Shown one piece after another: positions 1 to 4,472 of a stretch of DNA of 6,476 bases. Position numbers and translations under genes: made by a program. Source of the DNA: Xanthobacteraceae bacterium (GTDB lineage Bacteria; Pseudomonadota; Alphaproteobacteria; Rhizobiales; Xanthobacteraceae). The stretch is from positions 1-6,476 of the forward strand of contig JASHRR010001056.1 in the NCBI GenBank assembly GCA_030037185.1, given 5' to 3'. The notes beneath the pieces were generated by a model. The model was not told the DNA's origin. It ran no database searches and saw nothing but the letters and a program-made list of their open reading frames with translations. Numbering within the stretch: position 1 is the first letter of the stretch; each line of letters opens with the position of its first letter.

Positions 1-208
1 ATCGAGGGCGACAAAGTCCAAAGCCGCGTACCAGTTCGATCATCTCTTCCCCAGCTGGGAGCATCTCGCCAGGCCGCGCGAACGCCAACTTGATGGTCAA
101 TGGTTCGAGGTGCGCGATCAACTCGCCGGCCGTCTTGAGATCGTACCGCCTGGTCGGGTCCGCCTCAGTCTCGGCGTAGCCGCGGAGTCGTCCCACCAGG
201 TCACGCAT
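1..208 (-). CDS. Partial small helical protein, relative of the gene at 2690-2887; first-start context broken
   Basis: The reverse strand is open from the left edge to 208 and gives 69 residues starting MRDLVGRLRGYAETEADP. Aligned without gaps to the protein at 2690-2887 (from its internal MRTLVG), 28 of the first 44 residues match, including YA..EADP, DLK.AGELI.HLE and LT..LA. That homology makes this strand the coding one here and the open plus frame a shadow. The ATG equivalent to the start of the 2690 copy is at 235-233, but its second codon is TAG (232-230) where the other copy has AAG, so translation would have to start at the internal ATG at 208. No ribbon-helix-helix gene precedes it, unlike the other copy. 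The C-terminal half diverges from the relative and runs off the window. Function unknown. It may be a pseudogene. Confidence 0.55.
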   Translation of the reverse strand, partial: MRDLVGRLRGYAETEADPTRRYDLKTAGELIAHLEPLTIKLAFARPGEMLPAGEEMIELVRGFGLCRPR

Positions 209-259
209 CGCGCGGGCACCCAGGCTAGGCTACATCCCACCATTCGGCGGAGTAGCGGC

Positions 260-835
260 ATGCGCCTCGATATACCAACCGACCACATCAACACCGCGGC
301 CCTCGTCTGGGCCACCGCGTTGGCTGTTCAGCGCCGCCGGGTGGCGGCATACGAGAGGCCGATCGTGATGCGCATAATTGAACTGGAGCCGTCGGCCCCG
401 ATCGTGGTGGAACCGCCACCGCCTCCACCGCCGCCTCCGTTGCCTCCACCACCGGCAGCGATATCGAAAATGCCAAGCCAAATGATGTCCGAGATACTGC
501 GCGTGGTCGCTGATTATTTTGGGGTTGGCGTTGAGGCAATCCTCGGTGAGCGGCGCCTAAGGCGCATCGTCAGGGCGCGTCAGGTTGTCATGTACCTATG
601 CGCCACCGACACATCGGCGAGCCTGCCGAAAATAGGCAGGTACCTGCAACGCGACCATTCGACTGTGCTCCGCGGCCGGGATCGGGTAGCCGCCGCGATG
701 GAAGCTGGCGATGTCGAGTTAATTGCGGCCGTCGCGGCGCTGCGGGGCGAGATTGAGGCAATATTACCAAATGTTAGGTGTTTTGATGGCGAAGGTGAGG
801 TAGAGTTCGTCCACGCAGGAGGGGGGAAATCATGA
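260..835 (+). CDS. Stand-alone DnaA domain IV-like DNA-binding protein with proline-rich linker
   Basis: From the ATG at 260 the product has 191 residues. Residues ~77-150 match the C-terminal DNA-binding domain of the replication initiator DnaA: ARQVVMYL (106-113), SLPKIGRYL, then RDHSTVLRG (131-139), the equivalent of the DHTTVLHA signature that reads DnaA boxes. There is no AAA+ ATPase domain, so it cannot act as an initiator by itself; a role as regulator or DnaA-box competitor is inference. A run of almost only prolines (52-65) separates an N-terminal segment (IPTDHINTAALVWA) from the domain. Two starts are plausible: ATG 260 (GGCGGAG at 246-252) and ATG 368 (GAGAGG at 353-358, 155 residues). 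I chose 260 because the extra region uses the same GC-rich third positions. An open GTG at 110 is less likely because it runs antisense to the minus gene. The TGA overlaps the next start by 4 nt. Confidence 0.8.
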   Translation: MRLDIPTDHINTAALVWATALAVQRRRVAAYERPIVMRIIELEPSAPIVVEPPPPPPPPPLPPPPAAISKMPSQMMSEILRVVADYFGVGVEAILGERRLRRIVRARQVVMYLCATDTSASLPKIGRYLQRDHSTVLRGRDRVAAAMEAGDVELIAAVAALRGEIEAILPNVRCFDGEGEVEFVHAGGGKS

Positions 836-1059
836 AGACCGTCACCATCATCGGCCTTGCCGTGTCGCTCGCCGGCTGCTCGGAACGTTGGACCAAGATT
901 GGCGTGACCGATCAGCGAGCTGATGCCGACCTTTATCAGTGCCAGCGCGAAAACAGAAACGCCAGCAACGGCGAGGTTCTCGGACCGAACGGAGATTTCG
1001 CGCAGGAGGAGCTGGTGAGGCAATGCATGCGGGCGCAGGGCTATAGGTCAACCCAATGA
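832..1059 (+). CDS. Small lipoprotein of the W-x-[KR]-x-G-x-T / C-M-x-A-x-G family
   Basis: 75 residues. A strong AGGAGGGGGG lies just before the ATG, which overlaps the stop of the DnaA-like gene (ATGA), so the two are probably translationally coupled. Residues 1-16 form a lipoprotein signal peptide ending in the lipobox L-A-G-C16, predicting a diacylated protein in the cell envelope. The mature part has WTKIGVT (20-26), Cys37 and C65-M-R-A-Q-G-Y. The lipoprotein at 3009-3293 has the same layout: W-V-R-P-G-S-T, then a Cys exactly 11 residues after the Thr, then C-M-N-A-N-G-W. The two are therefore relatives, and Cys37/Cys65 may form a disulphide (inference). Small proteins of this pattern are common in proteobacteria, but I know no defined function for them. 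Confidence 0.75.
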   Translation: MKTVTIIGLAVSLAGCSERWTKIGVTDQRADADLYQCQRENRNASNGEVLGPNGDFAQEELVRQCMRAQGYRSTQ

Positions 1060-1124
1060 TCCCGGCCTTCCACCCGTGAGGGATCAGGGCAGTGGAGCGG
1101 GATTGGCCGCCGAGAGAGGGGAAT

Positions 1125-1469
1125 ATGCGTAATGGAGTGATCATCGCCACCTTGGCTAGCACGCTCGCCGGCTGCGTCTCGACCGGTGGTCCCCAGCAGA
1201 TTGGCCCGGACAGCTATTTGATCGGCTCTACTATGGCGCCGATCGCGGGCGGATCGATCGCGGCGCAAGGTGAGGCGTTGCAGCAGGCGAATGCTTTCTG
1301 CGCCAGCCAAGGGCGGCAACTACTCATGACAAGTGAACAGACGGGGGTTGGAAATAGGGGTTTGGGGGCCACGGTAACCTTCCGTTGTCTCCTGCCGGGC
1401 GATCCAGAGCTGCGGCGACCCAATCTCAAGCCGGCGCCTAATATCGTCATCGAGAATCGGAACGGCTGA
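1125..1469 (+). CDS. Small lipoprotein, 114 aa
   Basis: The start is placed at ATG 1125 because GAGAGAGGGG lies directly upstream and the product then begins with a compact signal peptide ending in the lipobox L-A-G-C17. An upstream GTG at 1092 would add residues that spoil this signal. The mature protein has a flexible Gly/Ser segment, then GPDSYLIG, then a region rich in small residues (AAQGEALQQANAFCASQGR, residues 47-65) and ATVTFRC (82-88). Cys59 and Cys88 could pair. The layout of a conserved D-x-Y segment, a helix with a Cys and Gly, and a closing strand with F-R-C recalls short alphaproteobacterial lipoproteins of unknown role. It follows the lipoprotein at 832 by 65 nt and is probably in the same transcript. 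Function not recognised. Confidence 0.75.
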   Translation: MRNGVIIATLASTLAGCVSTGGPQQIGPDSYLIGSTMAPIAGGSIAAQGEALQQANAFCASQGRQLLMTSEQTGVGNRGLGATVTFRCLLPGDPELRRPNLKPAPNIVIENRNG

Positions 1470-1599
1470 TCTCGACCTTCAGCGCCGTTGTCCGTGGCGG
1501 CGTTGGCGGCGGGATTCCGTCGAAAAGAGGTGACCGTGGGTATTGGCCGGTGGCCACTGACCGTGCCTTCGGTAACCCCAAAAACAAGGGTAAATTAAA

Positions 1600-1698
1600 A
1601 TGGCTGACGACATCGGCGGGCTCGTTTTCACAATTGCCCTCATCGGTGGCGGCATTTGGCTTTATAATCATTGGGACGATTTGGGGGGCGTGTCGTGA
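1600..1698 (+). CDS. 32-aa single-pass membrane peptide
   Basis: The ATG at 1600 follows AAGGG (1586-1590). The product is an acidic start MADDIGG, a hydrophobic stretch LVFTIALIGGGIWLY (residues 8-22) long enough for one membrane helix, then NHWDDLGGVS. The TGA at 1696-1698 overlaps a GTG start (GTGA at 1695-1698) for the next gene, the same arrangement as at 3604-3609. It is too short for most gene callers. The hydrophobic core, the ribosome site and the coupled start make it more likely real than chance. No family recognised. It could anchor or regulate the product of the following gene (inference from the overlap only). Confidence 0.55.
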   Translation: MADDIGGLVFTIALIGGGIWLYNHWDDLGGVS

Positions 1699-2000
1699 AA
1701 TACGACGAATACCTGCTCGACAAGATGAAGGGGCAGGATAAGGCGATGCTCGACACTGCTGAGAAATATTGTAGGTGAGCGGCGAAAGTTGAGCAGTATA
1801 TCGGTTCCACCGAGCCGGCATGGTCGGGCAAGCACCTGACGATTACCGATAAGGTAATCTTAGACAAGTGGGTGGTTACGACAGGCTCAGGCGCCTTTTC
1901 CACAGTAGAATACTCAAAGGTCAGCAGTGATGATTACAAATCGCTATCGCTGAAATTCGTCAACGGTATGGCCGACGCTGCCAGAGAACAACTAGTATAA
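1695..2000 (+). pseudogene. ~101-codon gene interrupted by an in-frame TGA at codon 28
   Basis: A GTG start at 1695 has a G-run (1683-1688) six bases upstream and overlaps the stop of the membrane peptide before it. The frame begins MKYDEYLLDKMKGQDKAM, reaches TGA at 1776-1778 after TAT-TGT-AGG, then stays open in the same frame for 73 more codons to TAA at 1998-2000. The downstream part (AAKVEQYIGSTEPAW..., then KFVNGMADAAREQL) has ordinary amino-acid composition and continues naturally from the first part. TGA-GCG is most simply CGA-GCG (Arg-Ala) after one C-to-T change. No good restart codon lies just after the stop. No family recognised; the protein looks soluble and mixed alpha/beta. Its 3' end overlaps the opposing frame of the minus-strand gene by 67 nt, so one of the two has lost its original end. 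Confidence 0.5.
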
Positions 2001-2193
2001 GTGCATTTGCCACGGATCATGAACCCAGCGCAGATCATTTGAGCTGCGAAGACGTTGTTGGCTGCCGCCTCGGGGGTTAGGCCGAAAAGCGCGTGGCAAG
2101 CGTAGGTGACGGCTGTGCCGAGGACGAGGATGGCTGCCTGGGCGCCGATGAACCGATGGCGTTGGCTGCGATTGTCTTGGCGTTGGCGAACAT
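1934..2193 (-). pseudogene. Small membrane-protein gene broken by a one-base deletion
   Basis: ATG at 2193-2191 follows AGAGGAC (2207-2201) and begins MFANAKTIAANA. In that frame the rest is an improbable Ser/Pro-rich string ending at TAA by 2077. Switching to the -1 frame at 2156-2158 gives RFIGAQAAILVLGTAVTYA, then CHALFGLTPEAAANNVFAA, then QMICAGFMIRGKC: two hydrophobic segments with GC-rich third positions. Restoring one A (GCC-ATC-GG to GCC-AAT-CGG) joins the halves as ...ANANRFIGAQ.... The -1 frame closes at 1936-1934, but its last ~20 codons overlap the opposing gene and look unrelated, so the true C-terminus was probably near 2000 and has been lost at a junction. It starts 14 nt after the stop of the 40-aa gene and is likely cotranscribed with it. 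Family unknown. Confidence 0.45.
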
Positions 2194-2207
2194 GGTATGT
2201 GTCCTCT

Positions 2208-2330
2208 TTACTTTGTCTTGCGGGTCTGGCCGGCGCTTTGGAAACTCAGCGAGCCGAACCGCTCGAGTCGCTCTAGCTCCTCTTTTGTCAGGTCTGACCG
2301 GATCTTGCGGGCGGTCTCGGTCTTGTGCAT
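2208..2330 (-). CDS. 40-aa charged small protein
   Basis: The reverse strand has AAGGGA nine bases before an ATG at 2330-2328, and a 40-residue frame ending TAA at 2210-2208. The product (MHKTETARKIRSDLTKEELE, then RLERFGSLSFQSAGQTRKTK) is highly charged. Residues ~14-27 form a plausible amphipathic helix; no membrane segment or cysteine. It has its own credible promoter (2402-2373) and is divergent from the ribbon-helix-helix gene, so it may be under that regulator's control (inference). It is followed closely by the frameshifted membrane-protein gene. No family recognised. The correctly spaced ribosome site and promoter are the main support. Confidence 0.5.
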   Translation of the reverse strand: MHKTETARKIRSDLTKEELERLERFGSLSFQSAGQTRKTK

Positions 2331-2354
2331 TGGCGGGTTCCCTTGCGTTTTGTA

Positions 2355-2370
2355 TTTTCGTGTGCGAAAA
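2355..2370. promoter_or_regulatory. Palindromic operator candidate (TTTTCG-TGTG-CGAAAA)
   Basis: A perfect 6-bp inverted repeat with a 4-nt centre sits where transcription of the minus-strand pair should start. Its right half, GTGTGCGAAA, recurs exactly at 2412-2421, 52 bp away (about five helical turns) and touching the start of the ribbon-helix-helix gene. A palindrome plus a repeated half-site between a regulator of this class and a divergent gene is the usual arrangement for an autoregulated operator. Binding by that regulator is inference. Confidence 0.4.
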
Positions 2371-2372
2371 GT

Positions 2373-2402
2373 ACATTACTCGCAGCCCCAGATGGCCGTC
2401 AA
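2373..2402 (-). promoter_or_regulatory. Sigma-70-type promoter for the minus-strand pair
   Basis: Reading the reverse strand, TTGACG (2402-2397) is a good -35 box and TAATGT (2378-2373) an acceptable -10, with an 18-nt spacer. Predicted transcription start is near 2366, inside the TTTTCG/CGAAAA palindrome and ~36 nt before the ATG at 2330. Box quality, spacing and position fit the 40-aa gene. Confidence 0.45.
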
Positions 2403-2411
2403 TAACTTTTT

Positions 2412-2421
2412 GTGTGCGAAA
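2412..2421 (+). repeat. Second copy of GTGTGCGAAA at the start of the RHH gene
   Basis: Exact 10-bp direct repeat of 2360-2369, both preceded by a T-rich stretch. It occupies the place of the ribosome binding site of the RHH gene, which has no Shine-Dalgarno there, so a bound protein would block the start of that gene. Confidence 0.4.
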
Positions 2422-2693
2422 TGAAAAAAAAGAAGCTTGGACCAAAAAAGAAGACGCTAGGTCGGCCGCGCAGCGTGAGCAGCGCGAGCGCGGCATCGAT
2501 GGCGCCGACTATATCAATACGGTTGTCGCACGAAATTTTCGATCAGATCGACCGTTTAGCCATTGTCAGCGGCAAAAGACGAAGCATCTTGGGCCGAGAA
2601 TTGATTGAGAAGGGGCTTGCCACAGAGTTGGCGGAAATGTCGATCGAAGCACGCTTGGTCGCACGGTTAGAACGAAAGGATAAGCCGAAATGA
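2421..2693 (+). CDS. Ribbon-helix-helix (CopG/Arc-like) transcriptional regulator
   Basis: 90 residues from ATG 2421. A Lys-rich N-terminal tail (MKKKKLGPKKKTLGRPRS) is followed by the fold proper: strand TISIRLS (30-36), helix HEIFDQIDRLAIVSG (37-51), turn, and helix RRSILGRELIEKGL (53-66). This is the RHH pattern in which paired strands enter the DNA major groove and Gly51 starts the second helix. The C-terminal ~20 residues are charged. The start lacks a Shine-Dalgarno; GTG 2412 (adding three residues) or ATG 2499 are alternatives, but 2421 keeps the basic tail. The TGA overlaps the next ATG (ATGA, 2690-2693). The repeated operator-like motif upstream suggests it represses itself and the divergent pair (inference). 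The partner downstream is not a recognisable toxin, so I do not call it an antitoxin. Confidence 0.8.
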   Translation: MKKKKLGPKKKTLGRPRSVSSASAASMAPTISIRLSHEIFDQIDRLAIVSGKRRSILGRELIEKGLATELAEMSIEARLVARLERKDKPK

Positions 2694-2887
2694 AGCCCGA
2701 TTCCCGCGGCTCCCAGGCGATGCGGACCCTGGTAGGCAAGCTCAGGGCCTATGCCGCCGCTGAGGCCGACCCGAATAAAGCCTTTGACCTGAAGATGGCC
2801 GGCGAACTGATCGGACACCTGGAGCGGTTGACTCTCCAGTTAGCAAAACAGGCCGAGGCGCCGCTGCACTCGGGACGGCAACCTTAA
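2690..2887 (+). CDS. 65-aa helical protein, family also present at 1-208 and as a 3' fragment at 4187-4225
   Basis: The ATG overlaps the stop of the RHH gene by 4 nt, indicating translational coupling. The product is mostly helical: RTLVGKLRAYAAAEADP (12-28), then AFDLKMAGELIGHLERLTLQL, and a polar tail APLHSGRQP. There are no cysteines and no signal peptide, so it is cytosolic. The AGELI.HLE core is kept in the left-edge copy (28 of 44 residues identical) and the PLHSGR.P tail in the fragment near 4200, so this is a multi-copy family here. Function unknown. Coupling to a DNA-binding protein suggests a regulatory partner or a small protein of the same element (inference). Confidence 0.65.
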   Translation: MKPDSRGSQAMRTLVGKLRAYAAAEADPNKAFDLKMAGELIGHLERLTLQLAKQAEAPLHSGRQP

Positions 2888-2922
2888 ACCGGCCGTCCCA
2901 GCGGCAGAGCGGCGGCAGGCCT
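2852..2922 (+). repeat. Imperfect direct repeat with 4187-4255
   Basis: The last ~35 bases of the 65-aa gene and the following non-coding DNA resemble 4187-4255. GCCGCT.CACTCGGG is shared around the stop codons, and about 19 of 22 bases match in the flank ending GAGCGGCGGCAG. The similarity crossing the stop codon shows that a DNA segment, not only a protein domain, was copied. Confidence 0.45.
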
Positions 2923-2948
2923 GATGCTGGCGACCTCGGCCCGGCGGT

Positions 2949-2978
2949 AGTTAACACTGCCTCGCACATGAGTTAACA
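2949..2978. promoter_or_regulatory. Pair of AGTTAACA direct repeats upstream of a lipoprotein gene
   Basis: AGTTAACA occurs at 2949-2956 and 2971-2978, exactly 22 bp apart (two helical turns), ending 30 bp before the GTG start at 3009. Spacing and position suit a dimeric regulator or overlap with a promoter. The spacing does not fit the TTAA-N7-TTAA pattern of CtrA. The binding factor is unknown. Confidence 0.25.
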
Positions 2979-3008
2979 TCCCACCGCATATTGAAGAGGG
3001 GCTTTTCC

Positions 3009-3293
3009 GTGAAAGCGATAATGACGGGCGCCGCCCTAATGGCGGCCACGGTGCTAGGCGGATGTGTCACGGATCAGGCGCCGGTTGCCCCTGTTGCCGC
3101 AGCGCCGCCGCCTCCGCCAGAGCCGAAGATGACCTGGGTAAGGCCAGGCTCTACCCACGAGGAGTTCATTCGGACAAGGGGACAATGCGAACTGCGCTCA
3201 CTTAGCGGGTTGGGCACGGTCATCAAAAACATCTTCGTGTCATGCATGAACGCCAACGGCTGGGAATTGGTGCCTGAGAAAACTAAGCAATAG
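3009..3293 (+). CDS. Small proline-rich lipoprotein, relative of the one at 832
   Basis: GTG 3009 is chosen because GAAGAGGGG ends about nine bases before it; TTG 2991 and ATG 3021 are alternatives. The 94-residue product has a lipoprotein signal MKAIMTGAALMAATVLGGC with lipobox L-G-G-C19, an Ala/Pro linker with PPPPPEP (33-39) probably spanning the periplasm near the membrane, and then the globular part: WVRPGST (43-49), Cys60 exactly 11 residues after Thr49, and C79-M-N-A-N-G-W. The same W/G/T, C and C-M-x-A-x-G-aromatic positions occur in the lipoprotein at 832, with a shorter gap between the last two cysteines here (19 versus 28). Likely an envelope lipoprotein with one disulphide; function unknown. 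Two AGTTAACA repeats lie upstream. Confidence 0.75.
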   Translation: MKAIMTGAALMAATVLGGCVTDQAPVAPVAAAPPPPPEPKMTWVRPGSTHEEFIRTRGQCELRSLSGLGTVIKNIFVSCMNANGWELVPEKTKQ

Positions 3294-3318
3294 CAGGTTG
3301 CGGGGAGGAGAATTTCCG

Positions 3319-3609
3319 ATGAAACCATGGAGGGAGATGACCGCAAAAGAGGCGTATCAGACCGTGCTGAGATGTTCGATGATGGTAACCTCTCCCAGCG
3401 AACAGATAAGGGAGGCTGATCGGTTGCTGGCTCAGAACACCGTGCAGGCAGAGCTTGGCACATTCTCGGATGAGCAGCTTGTGTACCACCTCGATGAGGT
3501 GACCCGCGATCGACTTATCGTACACGGCAGACAGGACGCGCGCCATGCCGTGCTGGTCGCTTTTCAGCTATCATCTGAGGTGAAGGCATTAGCTCGACTT
3601 GTAGTGTGA
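3319..3609 (+). CDS. 96-aa cytosolic protein of unknown function
   Basis: ATG 3319 follows GGGGAGGAG with eight bases of spacing, a strong site. The product is acidic and largely helical, starting MKPWREMTAKEAYQTVLRCS and including FSDEQLVYHLDEVTRDRLIV and a C-terminal helix AVLVAFQLSSEVKALARLVV. No signal peptide or clear membrane segment; one cysteine. No family recognised. It starts 25 nt after the lipoprotein gene and its TGA overlaps the GTG of a 22-aa membrane peptide, so it belongs to the same plus-strand run. Confidence 0.65.
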   Translation: MKPWREMTAKEAYQTVLRCSMMVTSPSEQIREADRLLAQNTVQAELGTFSDEQLVYHLDEVTRDRLIVHGRQDARHAVLVAFQLSSEVKALARLVV

Positions 3610-3674
3610 CGTTGGTGATCCTGGTCATGTTCTTCGTGGTGTTTCTGGCCCGAAGCTTCCACTGGTGGCAATGA
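3606..3674 (+). CDS. 22-aa hydrophobic membrane peptide, coupled to the gene before
   Basis: GTG 3606 overlaps the TGA of the previous gene (GTGA, 3606-3609). The peptide MTLVILVMFFVVFLA then RSFHWWQ has an unbroken hydrophobic segment of ~15 residues followed by a positive and aromatic end, the usual make-up of a tiny single-pass inner-membrane protein. It ends 24 nt before the next start. It has no separate Shine-Dalgarno, so expression would depend on coupling. It mirrors the 32-aa membrane peptide at 1600, also joined by a GTGA overlap. Could be chance, but composition and overlap both favour a real gene. Confidence 0.45.
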   Translation: MTLVILVMFFVVFLARSFHWWQ

Positions 3675-3698
3675 CATTTCAGAGAGGGGTGATTGCAG

Positions 3699-4160
3699 TT
3701 GAAAGCGATGCTGGCCGGCGTCTTGATGGCACTGGCGACCACGACGTCCGCCGCTGCGGCACAATCAAATCAAGAGCACATGGCAGAGGCCGTCCTAGAA
3801 ACGGCCTCCGAGATGCAAGAATGCACAGTCTATTTCGTCGTCAGTTCAAGCTGCTTCATCGAGCAATCGCCGACGATGGTAAAGCAATATCGAGACGCCG
3901 CCGACCGTATGGGAGAATTGGCGCTGGAGTCGGCGAAGACGTTAGGCATGTCAACCGAAGCATTTATCGCACGTCACAGTTTGATGGGCGAAAAGATGAT
4001 GGAGGACATGGGAAAAAGCTGCATAAATGTTGCGGTCCTGCAACGCCGGTACGCAAAGGTTTGCCAGCGGTTGAGCCAAAGCGCAGACACGCGATTGCTT
4101 GAATGGATTGCCTGCAAGAAAGCGAAGAAGCTTTCATGTCCTGGCGGACCAAGTCGATAG
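3699..4160 (+). CDS. Secreted six-cysteine protein, 153 aa
   Basis: TTG 3699 is preferred because GAGAGGGG ends nine bases upstream; TTG 3693 is too close to it and ATG 3708 too far. The N-terminus MKAMLAGVLMALATTTSAAA is a Sec signal peptide with a likely cut before Q22, and lacks a lipobox, so the product should be periplasmic or secreted. The mature part is mostly helical: AEAVLETASEMQEC, SPTMVKQYRDAADRMGELAL, MSTEAFIARH, CINVAVLQRRYAKVC. Cysteines at 42, 52, 108, 122, 139 and 147 give three possible disulphides. The layout (helix with E-C, S-C near 50, long helix, S-C-I-N...Y-A-K-V-C) resembles short hypothetical secreted proteins of Bradyrhizobium-type bacteria, from memory only. Its signal peptide is much like that of the lipoprotein at 3009 (MKAIMTGAAL versus MKAMLAGVLM). 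Confidence 0.7.
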   Translation: MKAMLAGVLMALATTTSAAAAQSNQEHMAEAVLETASEMQECTVYFVVSSSCFIEQSPTMVKQYRDAADRMGELALESAKTLGMSTEAFIARHSLMGEKMMEDMGKSCINVAVLQRRYAKVCQRLSQSADTRLLEWIACKKAKKLSCPGGPSR

Positions 4161-4186
4161 GAGGGGGGGCACTCAAGAGGATCGTG

Positions 4187-4225
4187 CCGACCGAGGTGCC
4201 GCTACACTCGGGGCGTCGCCCGTAG
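4187..4225 (+). pseudogene. 3' fragment of the 65-aa helical gene family
   Basis: In frame, the sequence reads PTEVPLHSGRRP and stops at TAG 4223-4225, against QAEAPLHSGRQP at the end of the gene at 2690-2887. The DNA downstream to about 4255 is also similar to the 3' flank of that gene. Nothing upstream of about 4187 resembles the rest of the family, so only the tail remains, 26 nt after the stop of the six-cysteine gene. A 13-codon frame from GTG 4184 would be possible but has no ribosome site at a good distance. Confidence 0.5.
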
Positions 4226-4280
4226 CGTCGCCCGCGCAACGGCCGAGCGGCGGCAGACAATCGCAATGAAGGAAACAGCA

Positions 4281-4472
4281 ATGGCGAAAGCAACGAAAAG
4301 GCCGCGACCGTGGTCGCTAGAAGACGTGCATATGTTGAAGGTGCTGGTACGCGAGAAAACGAAAACAAGCGCGGTTGCTCGTCAGCTCAAGCGCACCGAG
4401 GGCGCAACGCGGCAAAAGGCCAGCGTGCTCGGAGTCAAACTGGTGGGGGCGCAGCGGAGAAGAAAACCATGA
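4281..4472 (+). CDS. Small basic HTH DNA-binding protein (SANT/Myb-like)
   Basis: ATG 4281 has AAGGA seven bases upstream; ATG 4266 would add five residues. The 63-residue product is strongly basic, with one predicted three-helix unit: RPWSLEDVHMLKVLVREKTK (9-28), then SAVARQLKRTEGATRQKASVLGV, and a basic tail. The W-S-x-E-D...L...L...K-T-x-x-x-I/V-A-x-x-L-x-R-T-x-G-A-x-R-Q-K-A-x-x-L-G-V pattern is that of a small group of hypothetical proteins I know from Rhizobiales, resembling a SANT/Myb or HTH unit. It probably binds DNA; target unknown. It follows the repeat tail at 4187-4255 and its TGA overlaps an ATG for a further 33-codon frame. Confidence 0.75.
   Translation: MAKATKRPRPWSLEDVHMLKVLVREKTKTSAVARQLKRTEGATRQKASVLGVKLVGAQRRRKP

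Noticed and set aside
110..259. N-terminal extension of the DnaA-like gene from GTG 110
   Set aside because: This stretch is antisense to a gene fragment with clear homology to the protein at 2690-2887, so the open plus frame is a shadow.
230..539. Two minus-strand open frames opposite the polyproline region
   Set aside because: They are Arg/Trp-rich translations of the reverse of proline codons with no protein character.
848..1450. Long minus frames opposite the lipoproteins
   Set aside because: The plus genes have ribosome sites, lipoboxes and coupling; the minus frames have none.
1776..1778. UGA read as selenocysteine
   Set aside because: No redox-type motif and no convincing stem-loop directly after it; a CGA-to-TGA change is simpler.
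2093..2608. 171-codon plus frame
   Set aside because: It runs antisense to two better-supported minus genes and out of frame with the RHH gene; composition is that of a shadow.
2421..2887. RHH gene plus 65-aa gene as a toxin-antitoxin pair
   Set aside because: The second protein has no recognisable toxin fold and appears elsewhere in the window without an RHH partner.
2949..2978. CtrA site made of the two GTTAAC motifs
   Set aside because: CtrA sites need about 7 nt between TTAA halves; here it is 18.
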